This document shows, in pieces, positions 33,009 through 45,196 of a stretch of DNA of 64,000 bases. This DNA comes from Cryptomeria japonica (lineage: Eukaryota; Streptophyta; Pinopsida; Cupressales; Cupressaceae), in assembly GCF_030272615.1 (NCBI RefSeq), contig NC_081409.1, positions 613,166,755-613,230,754 of the forward strand. The letters are read 5' to 3'. The first letter of the stretch is position 1, and each line of letters starts with the position of its first letter. The notes below the pieces were generated by a model, which worked only from the letters and a program-made list of their open reading frames with translations, made no database searches and had not been told where the DNA came from. The translations under genes were made by a program, and so were the position numbers.

Positions 33009-36000
33009 ATGAGTTTTACAACAATAAGCCCTACTTACACTATTCCTGTTAGACGAAGCCTTAGAATTAAGTCTTTCCAAGGTTTAATTACCGAGGAGAT
33101 GGAACCTAATTTGAATGGCCTTTCTAATGAGGACACGAGTAATTCCTCTAATCCTCTTAATGATGAAGAAGCTCTCCATGAGGTTTCTATAGAACAACTT
33201 TTGAAATTGGATAACCAATTTGAGGATTTTCAGCAATGGATGTCTCGAGAATACCCCGATAGTCAAGCTCTTTCATTAATTGAGGGTCTAAAATGTATGG
33301 TTCAAAGTGATAAGAATGGAATTGATATTTTGCATAGTATTGCACACATCGTGGACTCAAATGTGATGCCTATGAAGAGTTGTGCCGAAACTTTAGGTTA
33401 TACACAACCTCCTACTCAAGTCAATCATTCTATCCCTGTAACAACTTCTATTGCTAGTATACCTACTTTTACATCAAACATAATGACTACTTCAATACAA
33501 AACATTCCACCTATGATCACTAGTCATGGGGGCAATCCTTCCTCTTCAATCAACCCTCTTCCTTCATTCAATCCGACTTCTTCATTCATTCCTTCAATGA
33601 GTGTCCCTATTACATCTCCACAAATGAACATGATGCAAGGGGGCAATTCATTCAACCATTCCATTCCTCCTTGTAGTGTTCCTTCTTTCCAATCATCTCC
33701 TATGACTAACTATCATAGTGTCCCGCCACCTTACTCTCAATCAATACCTTCTTTCAATAACATAATACCTCCATCACAATCTAACATGTCTAATATGAAC
33801 TCTTCGACTGAAGCGACCATTAACAATCTTGCACAAACTGCCTCTTCTTTACAGAAACAAATTGCCTCTATGAATCAATCTAAGTTTAGTGTGCCCACAT
33901 TTGATGTTGCGAGCCCACTTTCTCTTGACATTGTTCGAGCTATCCCCCCTAAGCATGTTGAAATCCCATAGTTGGAGCTTTATAATGGTAAAGGTGATCC
34001 TCTAACACATGTTAAGACCTTTCAAACAATATGTACTGATTTTGCTCATGACCAAAGGTTGCTTACAAAACTGTTTACTAGAACATTAAGAGATAAGGCT
34101 CTACAATGGTATTGCTCATTGCCTTCCTATTCTATTACTTCTTTCCAACAACTTGCAAATGCTTTTATTCAACAATTTCAAAACAATATAAGTCCTAAAG
34201 TTACTTTGATTGATCTAATGCATTGTAAACAAGGTGTTAAAGAAAAAGTGACTGATTTCATTGGTAGATATAAGCATTTGTGTGCTCAAATTTCTTTTCC
34301 AGTACCTGACAATGATATTCAAAGAATCTTTATTTCTAATTTACAAAAAGATATTAGAGAAAAACTTCTATTTTCTGAGTTTACTTCTTTCCAACAGTTG
34401 TGTGCAACTCTTCACAATTATCAACTGACTATGAGTCAAATGGAACAAGCAAATCCTATGGCTCCGAGTGATAAGGGTGATAGTAGTCAACAACCATTTG
34501 GGAAGTTTAAACCTAACAGAGGGTTCGTTAATGAAAACATCATCAACAACAATGTGAATGCAGCATCAGGTGTGCCTCCTATTTCTAAGTTTTTCAAGAA
34601 AGAAAGAGAGTTTACTCCTTTGAATGAATCATTGCATAGTATTATGAATAAGTTATTGGAACAAAATGTGCTTACTCTCCCTCCTATAAAGCAAATAGAT
34701 CCTGCAAAGATTAATTCACCCTATTTTGATAACAAATCTTTTTGTCAATTTCATTGTCAACCTGGGCATGATACTGAAAAATGTTTTGCTTTAAAGGGTA
34801 AAATTCAAGATTTGATTGATAATAATACTATCTCTGTTTCATGTGTGAATGATAAAGGCAACACATCTGTAGCTCTTCCTAACCAAAATCTTAAGATTTT
34901 TACTGATCCATTACCTTCTCATACCTCTAATGTGATTGAGACTAATGGTTCCTCTTTCTCACCTGATGGTCTTGTGTCTATGACTCCGAATGTGATTAAC
35001 TTTGTAGAGCAGCAGAAAATCCCTAAAGAACCTTCCATCACATTTGATTCCAGTGAAACTATCAGGGCACTTGATGGTCCTTTATATATAGTTGCAAAAT
35101 TCAAGAATACACCTTGTCGTGGAGTGCTCATTGATCCTTCTTGCATGGTTAATGTTATTACTTAAGAATTTCTTTTTACTTTGCAATTGAATCAAGTGAT
35201 CTATGACAAAACAAATGTGGTTGTGAAATTATTTGATGCATTTTCTTCTCCTGCAATTGGTTCTATTACATTACCTATTGAGGTCCATAACAAATCCCTT
35301 GATGTGAGCTTTGCTATTATTCCATCGTCCGAACAATTTCGTGTGAAGCTAGGCTATCCTTGGCTATCTTCCATGAAAGCTATTGCTTCTCCTATTCACA
35401 AGTGTTTGAAATTTCCCCATAATGGTGAAGTTGTTACTATCAATCATAGTCTTTTTAAACCAGCTGAAAGAACTTCTAGTGTTCCTATTGATTATTTTTG
35501 GCCTAAACAATTCCAATCTCTTCCACCGCGAAGTGATCATCTTTTCAAATCTTATCAAAAGTGGAAAAAAGATATGATCCTATCTCTAAGTGAACCTCGA
35601 ACACCCAAACTTGATATTCCTATCATTCTTGAGAAGGAAGTTCTTCCTTTGAAAGATAAAACTAATGGCTTTCCTCAAGAAGATTCCCAACCCATTCCTA
35701 TGGATGTGACTATGTCTATGTCTAATAAACTTTCTAAAAGTAGAACTATACCTCCTCGTCATGATGGACTTGGTCTCCTTCCTAAACCAAATATTCCTCC
35801 TTTATATGGAGCAGTTCCTCCTCCTTCCTCTTATAAAGAGAAGAGACCTTCCTCTTCTCCTATTATCCAACCTAAGAGACCACAACCTAAACACCCAAGT
35901 GATAAGGATGAGAACATTCCTCCTCCTCAATCTTCTTAACTTCCTACTAAGACTAGACGAAATCGTTCTGCGCGTGAACGCTGACGAAAGCATCGTCTTA

Positions 36001-36419
36001 GAGCTTGTGTAGCTGCTTCTCAAACTTTGCAATCCCCAAAAACACCTTCAACTAGTATTATTCCATTTTCTCCTCAGCCGAAAATTGAGCCAAAATCTCC
36101 TAAGCATAAGATGCATGATGGTTTTGATCCTGTGCGAGTTAAAGATCCTATTTTTATAAATCTTGATGATGATATAGATGAAAATGTTATTCATGATGAA
36201 AATGTTACTTCTCTTGCTTCTGATAGTGAATACGATTATGTTGATGTTGATAACCATTTATCTAATGAATTTTCTAAAGCACTTATCCTAGCTCCTAGAA
36301 GAGAACAATGTGGCTTGGAACATGAACATAGCCCTTGTTTGGATCTTGTGATAGCTCCATTTGCTGTGTTGGATGTTCCTCCTCTAGCATGTTTCCTGGC
36401 TTCCCAAATTATTGATTAG
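33009..36419 (+). pseudogene. Element B gag-protease polyprotein
   Basis: One reading frame of about 1,136 codons with in-frame stops near 33969, 35163, 35937 and 35982 and no frameshift. N-terminus (to 33971): Ser/Pro/Asn-rich. 33972-34450: Retrotrans_gag core, with GDPLTHVKTFQ, DKALQWYCSLP, FIQQFQNN and KEKVTDFIGRYKHL. Near 34741: the knuckle CQFHCQPGHDTEKC, CX2HX4HX4C, as in plant Tat/Athila Gag. About 35110-35165: a protease relic, GVLIDPSCMVNVIT, where D-P-S replaces the D-(S/T/G)-G active site. The later FRVKLGYPWLSSM matches the second conserved retropepsin block. The C-terminus is acidic. The stop at 33969 lies at a likely Gln (CCATAG). The altered catalytic triplet suggests the protease was lost early or is unnecessary for a trans-mobilised element. 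Confidence 0.88.
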
Positions 36420-37182
36420 CAAGATTGGGGGGTGGATGACGTGCTAGACTAGTTCATTAGCATAGCAGACTCTCTCCTCCTCTCTTGATATCTTTTGTTA
36501 CTTGTTCTATGTGTTATTCTCATTCTTCTATTTGTTGTCCTTAGTGTTGTCTACTTGAGGATGATGCAAAGCATTGAGATCTCTTTTGGTCTCTCTCATG
36601 TTGACTCAAAAGACACATGTGTTCCCTTCTTCTAGGTGACCTTCCTTGATTGGGGAATGAAGAACAATTATGCATACATACATATGATATACATGAATTA
36701 TCATACAACATACTGACCCCAAGGAAAGCGAAGTCACCTCATGGTTTGTGTCTATTATCCTTGGGTTTATCTCACACTTGGGGGCTAAATCTTTGTGATA
36801 ACATGCTCCTTTCCCTTCTCATATCTTATGTGTATCACTACCTTAAAGCAATCACCCCCGATGAGGCGTATGCGATCGCTTTAATGTAGGGGGCATACAC
36901 TCCATCCATATGTCTTCAAGATACTTGAAAATTTCTTAGCGAACTTAGCTTTGCCTTGAAAATTTTTGGTATTTTTCTTGCATGACTCATAGTGAGGGAA
37001 CCGCACTACTGTCAGTCATGGTTCTCCCTCGTAATCTTCCCTTTTACTTTGTCAATCGAAGTCGTAAGATCCTTAGTCCACTGGGGGCTTTGTGTATCTT
37101 GCCTCCTTGACGTGGTGAAAGTCTTTCAATGTTGTTTCCTTGTACTTTGCCGGAAGTATGGGCTTACGCTTATACTCCCGCT
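36420..37182 (+). other. Element B 3' spacer
   Basis: Non-coding sequence after the polyprotein and before the purine tract. No RT-, RNase H- or integrase-like motif. It carries GGGGGC-containing blocks (TGGGGGCTTTGTG, TAGGGGGCATACAC) like the true purine tract. Confidence 0.55.
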
Positions 37183-37197
37183 AAAGTGGGGGCTAAA
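37183..37197 (+). promoter_or_regulatory. Polypurine tract of element B
   Basis: AAAGTGGGGGCTAAA immediately before the right LTR start TGTAGCATC. Confidence 0.82.
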
Positions 37198-38381
37198 TGT
37201 AGCATCATAAAATTGTGACACTTGCAATTTCGACTGCATTTGGGTCTTCACGATGGCAACGCAATGTTGAACTTGAATGGAGACCCCGAAACCTATTTAC
37301 GACATCAAAAACTATATTTTTCTGCACCTTGGCCTGATCCTCCTTGCACCCTACTGTCCCGGGAGGTGGGACCATGGCGCCCAGCGCCCTGGTCCCTGGC
37401 CCTATTTTGGCCCGGTCTCTTGTTGGGTATCCGGTCTTCAAGTTTGCAATTTGGAAAATGATGTTTCTAGGTCAGCCTAAGGTCGAAAAAATCAGTCTTC
37501 TAACCCTAATTGACAAGTATATAAATTACATTTCCCCTCACAAAAAAGGAGGAAAAAAGACATATGCGTACAAGAGGCGAAAGCGATATTCAAACATTCA
37601 AACATTCAAGCATTCAAGCATTCCTTCAAGCAATTGAGCATTCTAGGTCTCCATTCAAGGCTAGGTGTTGCATTCAAGACAAGGCTTCAACCATTGAAGA
37701 GGAGATCATTTACAAGATACAACATCATTACACCTTCGTATGTAAGAATACAAACATTCTTACAACAAGGTATTAGTACTTGATTACATTACAGACATTT
37801 ACATTTACAGCATTCTCATTTCTTGGTGAATTCCAAAATCGGGGTTTGACCTAAAGGCAAACCCCTAATCCCTAACCCCCCAATCTTCCTCTCTTTTCTG
37901 CGTGTAGGTTGCAGGTACGCAGCTGTAATTGAAGATCTGGAATCCTTGTGCAAAGGCGAACAGATCCCCCTTCATTTCGTAGATTTTTCGGAGGACCGTG
38001 TGCACGCCGGGCACCATCGTCCCATCAACTTTCGCTCAAACTTGCAGGACAACATCGTCTTGACATTTTACTGCTAATTCCAGGTCTGTAGCTTCATCCC
38101 GTGTCTCTATCTCTGTCTACAAGCGAATCTTTCCTACTTTACATACACTCCTAGTTCAATCCTTCTATCTACATTCTTTACAAAAGAGGGTATCCTTGCT
38201 GTCTCAACCCTTGAAACTCATTTAGAATTCAATCTTGCATTGTGTGGGATTGGATCTTGTGAGTTTCAACCCCTCTTTTGAATGTAAAGTCTCTCCTAAG
38301 TGAAAACCGTCAATCCTAGTGACCTCCTTTTTCTCTCTTTGGGGTGGGGGGAACACCTAGGGTTCGATTTTCCGCTTTACA
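37198..38381 (+). repeat. Element B right (3') LTR
   Basis: Starts TGTAGCATCATAAAATTG, ends CGCTTTACA, and is followed by the target duplication GTGTG (38382-38386). One 31-bp GC-rich unit against three in the left LTR. Confidence 0.92.
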
Positions 38382-38512
38382 GTGTGTTTATGATTTATGA
38401 TTTCATGTTTAATTATCAAATCTAAGAATAAGTTCAAGTTGTGTAAGTTTTTGGTGACAACTGATTCACCCCACCTCTCAGTTGTTTGCCCTATTTCAAA
38501 GATATTTCATCA

Positions 38513-41028
38513 AGTAGATGATTGATTGGTTACTAATAGAGGTAGGGATGACATAATAGATTATGGAGGTGGAGCTTCTAGAAATAAGGGCATTGGGGGC
38601 CATGAGGATATCAATATAGCCTATATTAAGCAATATTTTCCCCTTACTGTGATGTCATAGAAATTTGGAAATTTATCCCACCCATTAACTATATCATAAC
38701 AATAACATCACTATTAAGAGATCTCAAATAATACAAGAAGTCAGGATTTAGAGATAGCTTAGAAAAAGCATGGATCACATCCCACAATTTTTGAAATGAA
38801 AGATTGAAGTCTCCCATGAATTCACAAGGAGTTTTTTTTGATAGTGCTCATCTATTCTACCAGTGATAGTCGTTTACTCTTATCTTCGAAATTGTTCACA
38901 AAGCTTCACACCCAACTCATCCCAATTGTGAATATAATTAAGTTGCAACCCTTTGTACCATTGTAGTACCTTTCCTTTTGAGGAAGTAGATAAGAGTCTA
39001 ATAGCCACATTGTCTTCTGTGTGAGTATTAATAGAGAATTAATTGGCAATGTCTCATATATACTCTATAAGAGTGTTCTTTCATCAATGAAGTAGGGTGT
39101 TCTTTTTAGAGCTTCTACTAGTATATAATCTCTTTAGAGCAAAGAAAGAGAACTCCCCCCATTTAAGGCTATTAAAAACAAATTTCTTGAGATAGCCATA
39201 GGAATAGAATGGAATAATGTTCTATATGGTTAAAAATAAACACTAGAAATAAGTACCCTTGGTTGAGGGACTCTACTAAAGGAATTTATAGATTGGGCTC
39301 TAGGAGATCCAGTGACATTGAACTTATAATCATTCTATCTAGTGAAATATAATTTCTATTTCTTCTTCTTCTTCTTCTTCTTGTAGAAGTAATTATTGAT
39401 AATAAAACAAATTGGAAGTTACCTCTCGAAAAATATCTTGTTTTAATTCTTGGTATAAATTGATTAGTTTGGTATGGATTAAAAAATAAAAGTCACCAAG
39501 TGCTTGCATGTATGTCCAACAATTGTATTGCTAAGATCAATACTGAACCTCTAGGATGTTGATCCAAATCAACACAAAAAATACTAAAATCCCAATCCTA
39601 TTCGAATAATTTATTAGGGAAAAGGAATAGAAGGAATACACAAAAGGGAAAGGGTGGTGATACACCTAGATTAAGACGAGTTTATCCCTCTACTCACAAC
39701 AACAAAAAGAATCAATAAAAACTACTAGAAGAAGTCACATAGGTTTGTATTTGACAACTCTTGAAAATAGATGTAGTGGTAAGGAATTTCATAGGTATTA
39801 AGAGGGAAGAAGAGATCCACAAATAGTCTTTAAAAGCAAGTTTACACAACACATATGTACAAAGAGCATAAAAATATTTATACAATCATAAAGGACATGA
39901 AATATACATAGTACGATAGAGGTGAGAAGAGGTGAAATACAATTTTGATTCATTCAAAGGCATAAAGGCAATTATAGTTTGTTAAAAATAGATAATTTAC
40001 AAGTATTTGGTCTAAATTGAGAAGGGACTACTTTACAAATGAGGCCTAACAAATTAAATTCCTATAGGAAGGCATACAAGATGTCAGGAGGTAGAAAAAA
40101 ACCCTATCTACAAACTCTACCAATGCATTGTATACAAAGTTCCAAACTTTCTAGACTCAATTTTTTTGCCTACAAATACTCAACATGTGTAAAAGTATCA
40201 AGCCAAGAACAAGCATTTTTTAATAGGAAATTCTAAACAAATAATGATGTAATAAGATTTTACTCTATAATAAGATCTTAAATACAAAGTAGTAAAACAT
40301 TTATAGGTTATTTGAAGTAATTCTTGAATAAATCACTTTCAATTATATGAACACAAGTTAAATTGCTTCCATATAGATAAGAATGAATGTAACAAAATAT
40401 TATGGTAGCTTTTTCTAGTGTAATATTAGGAAATATATAGAAAAACTAAGGGAACACTATTATATATTTCAAATCATAAATTGTTAGATAGATATATTTT
40501 GAACAAACATATAAATAATATAAAAAATATCACATTTAAGATCAATGTTTGAAAAATACCTTTTTAACTAAAAATATTTTAATAATTTTATTAAAAAAGT
40601 TATTTTATTTTAAAATTATAGATTAAATACTTATAAGAATTTTATTATAAGATGATACAATTATTGAAGGGGTGAGTCTTTCCAAAGACTCAATTATATT
40701 TCTAGACTTGTAGTGTAGGAAAAGTTATCCTAAGCTAGAATGTGCATTAACCTAGGTCAAATCCTTCTCCCATACAACATAAGAGATGTATGTGGGCTTG
40801 GCTTGTTGTCCACAAGGAAGAGTGACATTTTCCTAGACTCACACTTTTGTTGATCGCATGTGATGGGTATGGGTAGGATCATGAGGGGCCAAAAAGTGGC
40901 GATGTGAAAAAAATGGCCTTCTCCACTTGCCTAAAAATGTGAAAAATCCGTGTTGACTTTTTGCTTGGCTTGGATGTCAGTACATTTGGCTATGACAAAA
41001 TCCAACCAAATCGGATATCTGATATTAA
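38513..41028. other. Old intergenic DNA with one gag fragment
   Basis: Mostly unrecognisable A+T-rich DNA. It holds a decayed minus-strand gag piece near 38.9 kb and a short (TTC)n run near 39360-39385. The ORF at 40039-40236 has no known domain. Confidence 0.55.
38873..39013 (-). pseudogene. Fragment of a Gypsy gag gene
   Basis: On the minus strand the frame reads VAIRLLSTSSKGKVLQWYKG followed by LNYIHNWDELGVKLCEQF. This fits the Retrotrans_gag pattern (A..WW...L...I.SWDEL...F...F). Stops follow directly, and no pol is seen on either side. It is a short, old relic independent of elements B and E. Confidence 0.55.
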
Positions 41029-41372
41029 TAAAATATTATATTAAAAAAAAAATATTATATTATATATTATTTATATAATATAATATAATATATATAATAT
41101 ATTATAAATTATATATAATATATAATATAATATTATATTATATAATATAATATATTAAATATTATTTATTTTATTATATGTAATTTATAATATATTATAT
41201 AATATAATATATTAAATATTATTTATTATAAAATATATAATATATTATATATTTAATATATTATAAATTATATATAATATATAATAATATATATTTAATT
41301 ATATATTATAAATTATATATAATATATAATATAATATTATATAATATTATATATTATATAATATATAATGCA
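41029..41372. repeat. TA-rich low-complexity tract
   Basis: About 340 bp of almost pure A/T in ATATAATAT-type order, rich in self-complementary segments. Confidence 0.92.
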
Positions 41373-41714
41373 TGGATGCATATATTAAATCGGATATCCA
41401 ATTCATGTGGGTATTTTTATACCCATTGTGATAGCCCATGGGAGATTTTTCACCCACGAGATGCACGAAAGATAAAAATACGATATCGGATTTGAGCAGA
41501 TATCTGATTTGGGCGCCAAGTTTTTCGCATTTTTTATTTGTTTTTGTTTAAATTTTTTTGGATAGAAACTAGGTTTTTTCATTTGAAATACATTTTTCTT
41601 TCAAATTTGTTGATTAAATTCAAATTTTTGAATTCAATCAGGTTAAATGATAATCTTGAACAACCACAACCACCACAATCACCATACCCTCTGTTAGAAA
41701 ACCTTCATTACCAA

Positions 41715-41738
41715 CCCCCCCCCCCCCCCCCCCCCCCC
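41715..41738 (+). repeat. 24-bp poly(C) homopolymer
   Basis: Twenty-four uninterrupted C residues, coding for proline in the split frame. It is the longest C run in the window. Confidence 0.95.
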
Positions 41739-41752
41739 TCAATTCAAGATTT

Positions 41753-41757
41753 GATTG
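41753..41757. repeat. Target-site duplication of element E (left)
   Basis: GATTG, matching 57074-57078. Confidence 0.85.
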
Positions 41758-42960
41758 TGTGTCGACTTGAATTTCATCATTAGAATACTACCTGCAACAT
41801 GTTAGTTTCACAAAATACAAAGGAAATGCTATAGGAAATCCAAACTCAACCAATGAAACTACATGAAATTGATATAAAATAAAAACACTATTTTTACCTT
41901 CATGATTTAAGTCTCATTGTGTCCTAACTCCACTATTCCTGGTTATAGATGGTGTGCTCTCAGACAAGCACTGATAGCTTCCAAGATGGCATATGAAGAA
42001 TGGACTGATAATTGATAGTTAACTGATACTATGATATGCAATGCTAAATGATTGTGCTATTTGCTTCAAGATTAAAACTCACAAATGCATAAGTTTTCAC
42101 GAATGATTAGCTTTGAAAACTCACTTGAAGACTAACTCTTTCTCAACTCAAACTCCTCATTTTATAGACTTTGAGAGGATAAGATGATGTGGCCTAGATC
42201 AACGGTCATGATCAGATCTGCAAATTTGGATGGCTGTGAACAAATGTGAAGGTTGAGAAAAAGGGGGAAGGAGAAGACAAGTGTCACTCATCTCACCTTG
42301 GCTGGGTTGTTGACTGAGGGAATCTAGGGATGGTTAGAGAAGATTTAGGCATGAGAGGACAAGTGGACTCAAGTCCTTCCTAAGATGTAGGGATGTTGGA
42401 GGGAATATAGAAGAAGGTTAGAAAATATGTGTACGTACACAATATTTCATTAAATTCGGAGGTTGGAGATAAATGATGAATTAATATTTAAAGAAAAATA
42501 TTAATTCGTAGGTTGGAGATAAATGATGAATTAATATTTAAGAAATATTAATATCTTTAGCCACATGATTAATGAGTTGGCAAAGGGAAGATGAAGTGGA
42601 GATGGAAGGATGAGTTGGAAAAGAGATTAAATAATTTAATAATTATTTAATATTTGAGACTATAGGATAGAAGAATAATCATTAGATATTAGATATTCAA
42701 ATGATTGAAGGAAATAATTAAATATTTAGATATTCAATTAATTGATCAGAAGAATAATTAAATATTGGATATTTAATTAATTAGATGAATAGGATAGATG
42801 AATTAATTAATAAAATATTTCAATTAAATTAATTAATAGAAAGACATGAAATGAATTAAATAAATTAATCTTTTCAAATTAACTATTTAATAGAAGAATA
42901 AACATTAAATAAATATACAATATTTATTTAATCACTCATAGCCATTTTTATGTGTATACA
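41758..42960 (-). repeat. Element E 3' LTR (left in the window)
   Basis: In plus coordinates it opens TGTGTCGACTTG and closes TGTGTATACA. It is 36 bp longer than the other LTR: a 50-bp segment starting GGTTGGAGATAAATGATGAA is duplicated near 42460-42560, and 13 bp present in the right LTR near 56205 are missing. Confidence 0.9.
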
Positions 42961-42974
42961 TTTTGCCCCTCTTT
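42961..42974 (-). promoter_or_regulatory. Polypurine tract of element E
   Basis: On the minus strand AAAGAGGGGCAAAA immediately precedes the LTR start TGTATACACA. Confidence 0.85.
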
Positions 42975-43419
42975 GAAATGATGTCAAGACAACATTGTTT
43001 CAAAGATTAAATCAAGTCTCGATAGTGTGCCTGATAGAGATAAAAATCCTGATTGTGTGCCCCCTTGGGAGCTTGATCGTGAATCTGTTGAACAATTTGG
43101 ATAAGCGATTGATCTCACGATAATTGAAAAGGTCCGTCAATTAAATTTATTTATGAAAAATAAATATAATTGCCCCATTGAAAAACATTAATTACCCTTC
43201 CACATAGTAAATATAAAATTAACCAAAGTTAATTTTAATTTCATTTGTATCCTTGTCAACTTTGTGAAGAAATTGTCTTGGCGAGGTGGCAAAATGGTGA
43301 TCTCGTTGGAGAACCATATATTTGAGCGCGACAATATCAATGACCTCTTGAGTATGGGTATCCGGTATGTATGTTATCTCAAACTTTTCACACCTTGTCA
43401 TATGATTTCTCATATTTGT
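42975..43419. other. Element E, 3' region beside the purine tract
   Basis: No gene supported. In plus orientation this is the upstream region of the antisense PMD gene. Confidence 0.4.
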
Positions 43420-43780
43420 TTAGCGCATTTTTGGTTATTTAGATTTTTTTCAATTTTTGGCAATTATGTTTAGCGTTTTTGTTTTCATTTTTAGCGCTTT
43501 TGCATGTAAAGTTAGCGCATTTGATAAGTTTAGTGCATGTTCTCATTTTGTTAGCACATGTGTGATGTATGTTAGCGCTTTTTCTTGGTCAACACTTTTT
43601 CTCTCAGGTATTGTGCTTTTGATGCTTAAAACAACGCTTCTGATTGTTTCACGCATATGCTCGAAAGTTTAGCGCTTTTGTTAAAAAGGTTCACGCATAT
43701 GTATGATTTAGCACATGCGTTCAATAGAATAGCGCTTTTGTTAAAAATATTATCACTTTTGCGTTAGATTAATGTGTTTG
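43420..43780 (+). repeat. Degenerate TTAGCGCTTTTG array, antisense to element E
   Basis: Repeated TTAGCGC(A/T)TTT and TTAGCACATG motifs at about 43420, 43471, 43491, 43512, 43531, 43551, 43572, 43668, 43708 and 43729, with loose spacing of about 20-60 bp. The same motif occurs as its reverse complement near the other end of the element (55525-55800). It precedes the antisense PMD gene. Confidence 0.7.
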
Positions 43781-44122
43781 ATGGATTTCATAGTAAAAAA
43801 AATTCACTTTGATGATTAGATTTAGGCATTTTGATGCACAATTGTGATGAATTGGTACTTGATTGATTGATTTGATAACGTTGATTGATAGGATAAACAA
43901 TTGATTGATTTAATTTGATTGGATAGATTATCTCTAAGAAACTGATTTAGTTTTTGATGAAGAGTATAGTAGATTTTGATTGAAGTCAGTGATTGAAAGA
44001 AAACCATGATTGATAGGTTTAAAGTGATTTAATAGCCTGATTTGCTTCATGTGAAAATATTTACCAATTGTTGATGTGAGAGATTAGAAATCTCTTTGAT
44101 TTGATAGATAGATGATTGATGA

Positions 44123-45196
44123 TTGAATTGTCTTGGTAAACAGGAGAAACTTGATGTTCTCCAGTGTCAGGAGAAATTCTTGGTGATGTGGCATTTAGTG
44201 CCAGAGCTTACACAGGCAGAGGTGAGACATATAGATGTCTGTGGATTACACCACTTGTTATACATGCCTGACATTACCCATAATAGGGGATTGTTGACAA
44301 CGTTAGTCAAGATATGGCATAGAAAGCATAACACTTTCCACCTGCCCATGAGTGAGATTAGTGTGATGCTTGAGGATGTCTGCAGGATTCTCCACATTCT
44401 AGTGACTGGTGAGTTAGTTCAGTATTATTTTTAGGATCGTGGAGGGACAGAGGCATGCAGAGTCGTATTTGGTGATGAGAGAATTTTGAGAGGAGAGATC
44501 CAATGGGAGGATATGATTATGTATTACGAGACTCTCCCTGTGATTCTTGCAGGTTTGATTGGGGGATTCATCTGTCTAGATAGGAGATCTCAAGGTTTTG
44601 TTGTTGGTTGGGGTGAGATTCTTTAGAGCATGATGTAGCACAAGACTCAATATACGTGGGGTGTTTGTATGCTTGCTCATTTTGTATCATGATATGCATG
44701 GGAATGAGATTCCAATAGGTGGATAGGGAGGTGGAGATGAGGGTATTGGGGTTCATGTGCCACAACAGGATGTGCCAGAGCAGGAGACAATGGATAGTCT
44801 CAGAGCATAGATAGATCAGCTTAGAGCATAGGTACAGACACTCATGACAGAGAGAGATAGAGCTGTTAGGAGACAACATGATACTCAAAGCCTCCTTGAT
44901 CACATTCAGTAGGTTGGATATTGCATTCTCTTAGTCGATACTATTAGAGCACTAGTTCAGGTCGGGAAGAAGACTTCCCATTGGCAGCAACTATGTGAGG
45001 ATTTAGTTGCAGAGAGCCAAAGAGAAAGTAGTTATCATACCACTGTGAGGATGGATACTAGTAGTGGTGGAGTCATGGGACCTCCTTAGAGGAGTAGTGA
45101 TCATGGGAGATAGACATCTGGAGGATCTTCTTGCCCACAACCATAGAGATAGACAGAGTCAGGTGGTAGTGGTACAGGATAATCATGACTTGACTT
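44123..45196 (+). pseudogene. Antisense plant mobile domain (PMD) protein in element E
   Basis: Runs opposite to the element's own genes. The open part (44123-44434) contains GLHHLLYMPD, then LLTTLVKIWHRKHNTFHLPM and SEISVMLEDVCRILHI, the core of the aminotransferase-like plant mobile domain (compare the WRPETHTFHLP ... E.TVTLQDV consensus). After a stop the frame continues with GFVVGWGEIL and TWGVCMLAHF, also typical of the domain. A coiled-coil, Gln/Arg-rich tail extends to about 45196 with TAG codons at likely Gln positions. PMD proteins occur in plant genomes both as host genes (MAIL/MAIN) and inside transposons. Extra ORFs, some antisense, are known in Tat-lineage Gypsy elements. No function can be stated for this copy, which is broken. 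Confidence 0.78.

Larger units (their letters stand above)
30387..38381 (+). mobile_element. Element B: gag-protease-only Gypsy-like LTR element
   Basis: LTRs of 1247 and 1184 bp, termini TGTAG...TTTACA, a purine tract, a primer-site candidate and a GTGTG target duplication. The interior holds one long decayed frame (33009-36419) with Gag, a zinc knuckle and a protease relic but no RT, RNase H or integrase. The space after the frame (0.8 kb) is too short for pol, so the element probably never had one in this form. Such gag-only LTR elements are known in plants as non-autonomous partners of Gypsy elements. Confidence 0.9.
27504..38512 (+). mobile_element. Element C: 3' part of a Copia element, split by element B
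   Basis: Contains the end of Copia RT, RNase H, a polypurine tract and a complete 3' LTR that is interrupted by element B at 30387-38381. Gag, protease, integrase and most of RT are missing. The left end begins with about 31 bp nearly identical to the LTR start (27504-27534 versus 28786-28816), so an internal deletion appears to have joined the first bases of the 5' LTR to RT. Confidence 0.78.
28786..38512 (+). repeat. Element C 3' LTR, interrupted by element B
   Basis: Left part 28786-30386 and right part 38387-38512, about 1.73 kb together. Joining them gives continuous TTATGTGTG / TTTATGATTT sequence. Near the 3' end is ACTGATTCACCCCACC, shared in form with elements A and D. The final CA at 38511-38512 is the best estimate, since no left LTR or target duplication survives to confirm it. 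Confidence 0.72.
41538..41757 (+). pseudogene. Unidentified reading frame, N-terminal part, split by element E
   Basis: The frame from ATG 41538 starts with a hydrophobic Phe/Leu-rich stretch, then NSIRLNDNLEQPQPPQSPYP, a run of eight prolines encoded by a 24-C homopolymer, and SIQDLIV. Element E is inserted in the Val codon. Removing E and one copy of GATTG keeps the frame open into 57079, where it continues for about 47 codons. I do not recognise the protein. It may be part of an older mobile element or a host gene relic; the upstream boundary is arbitrary, and later stops show that it is dead. Confidence 0.45.

Noticed and set aside
43457-43672. 71-codon hydrophobic plus-strand ORF
   Set aside because: Produced by the TTAGCGCTTTTG array.
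43420-43780. Possible CRISPR-like spaced array
   Set aside because: Units are degenerate and irregularly spaced, and the host is a plant genome.
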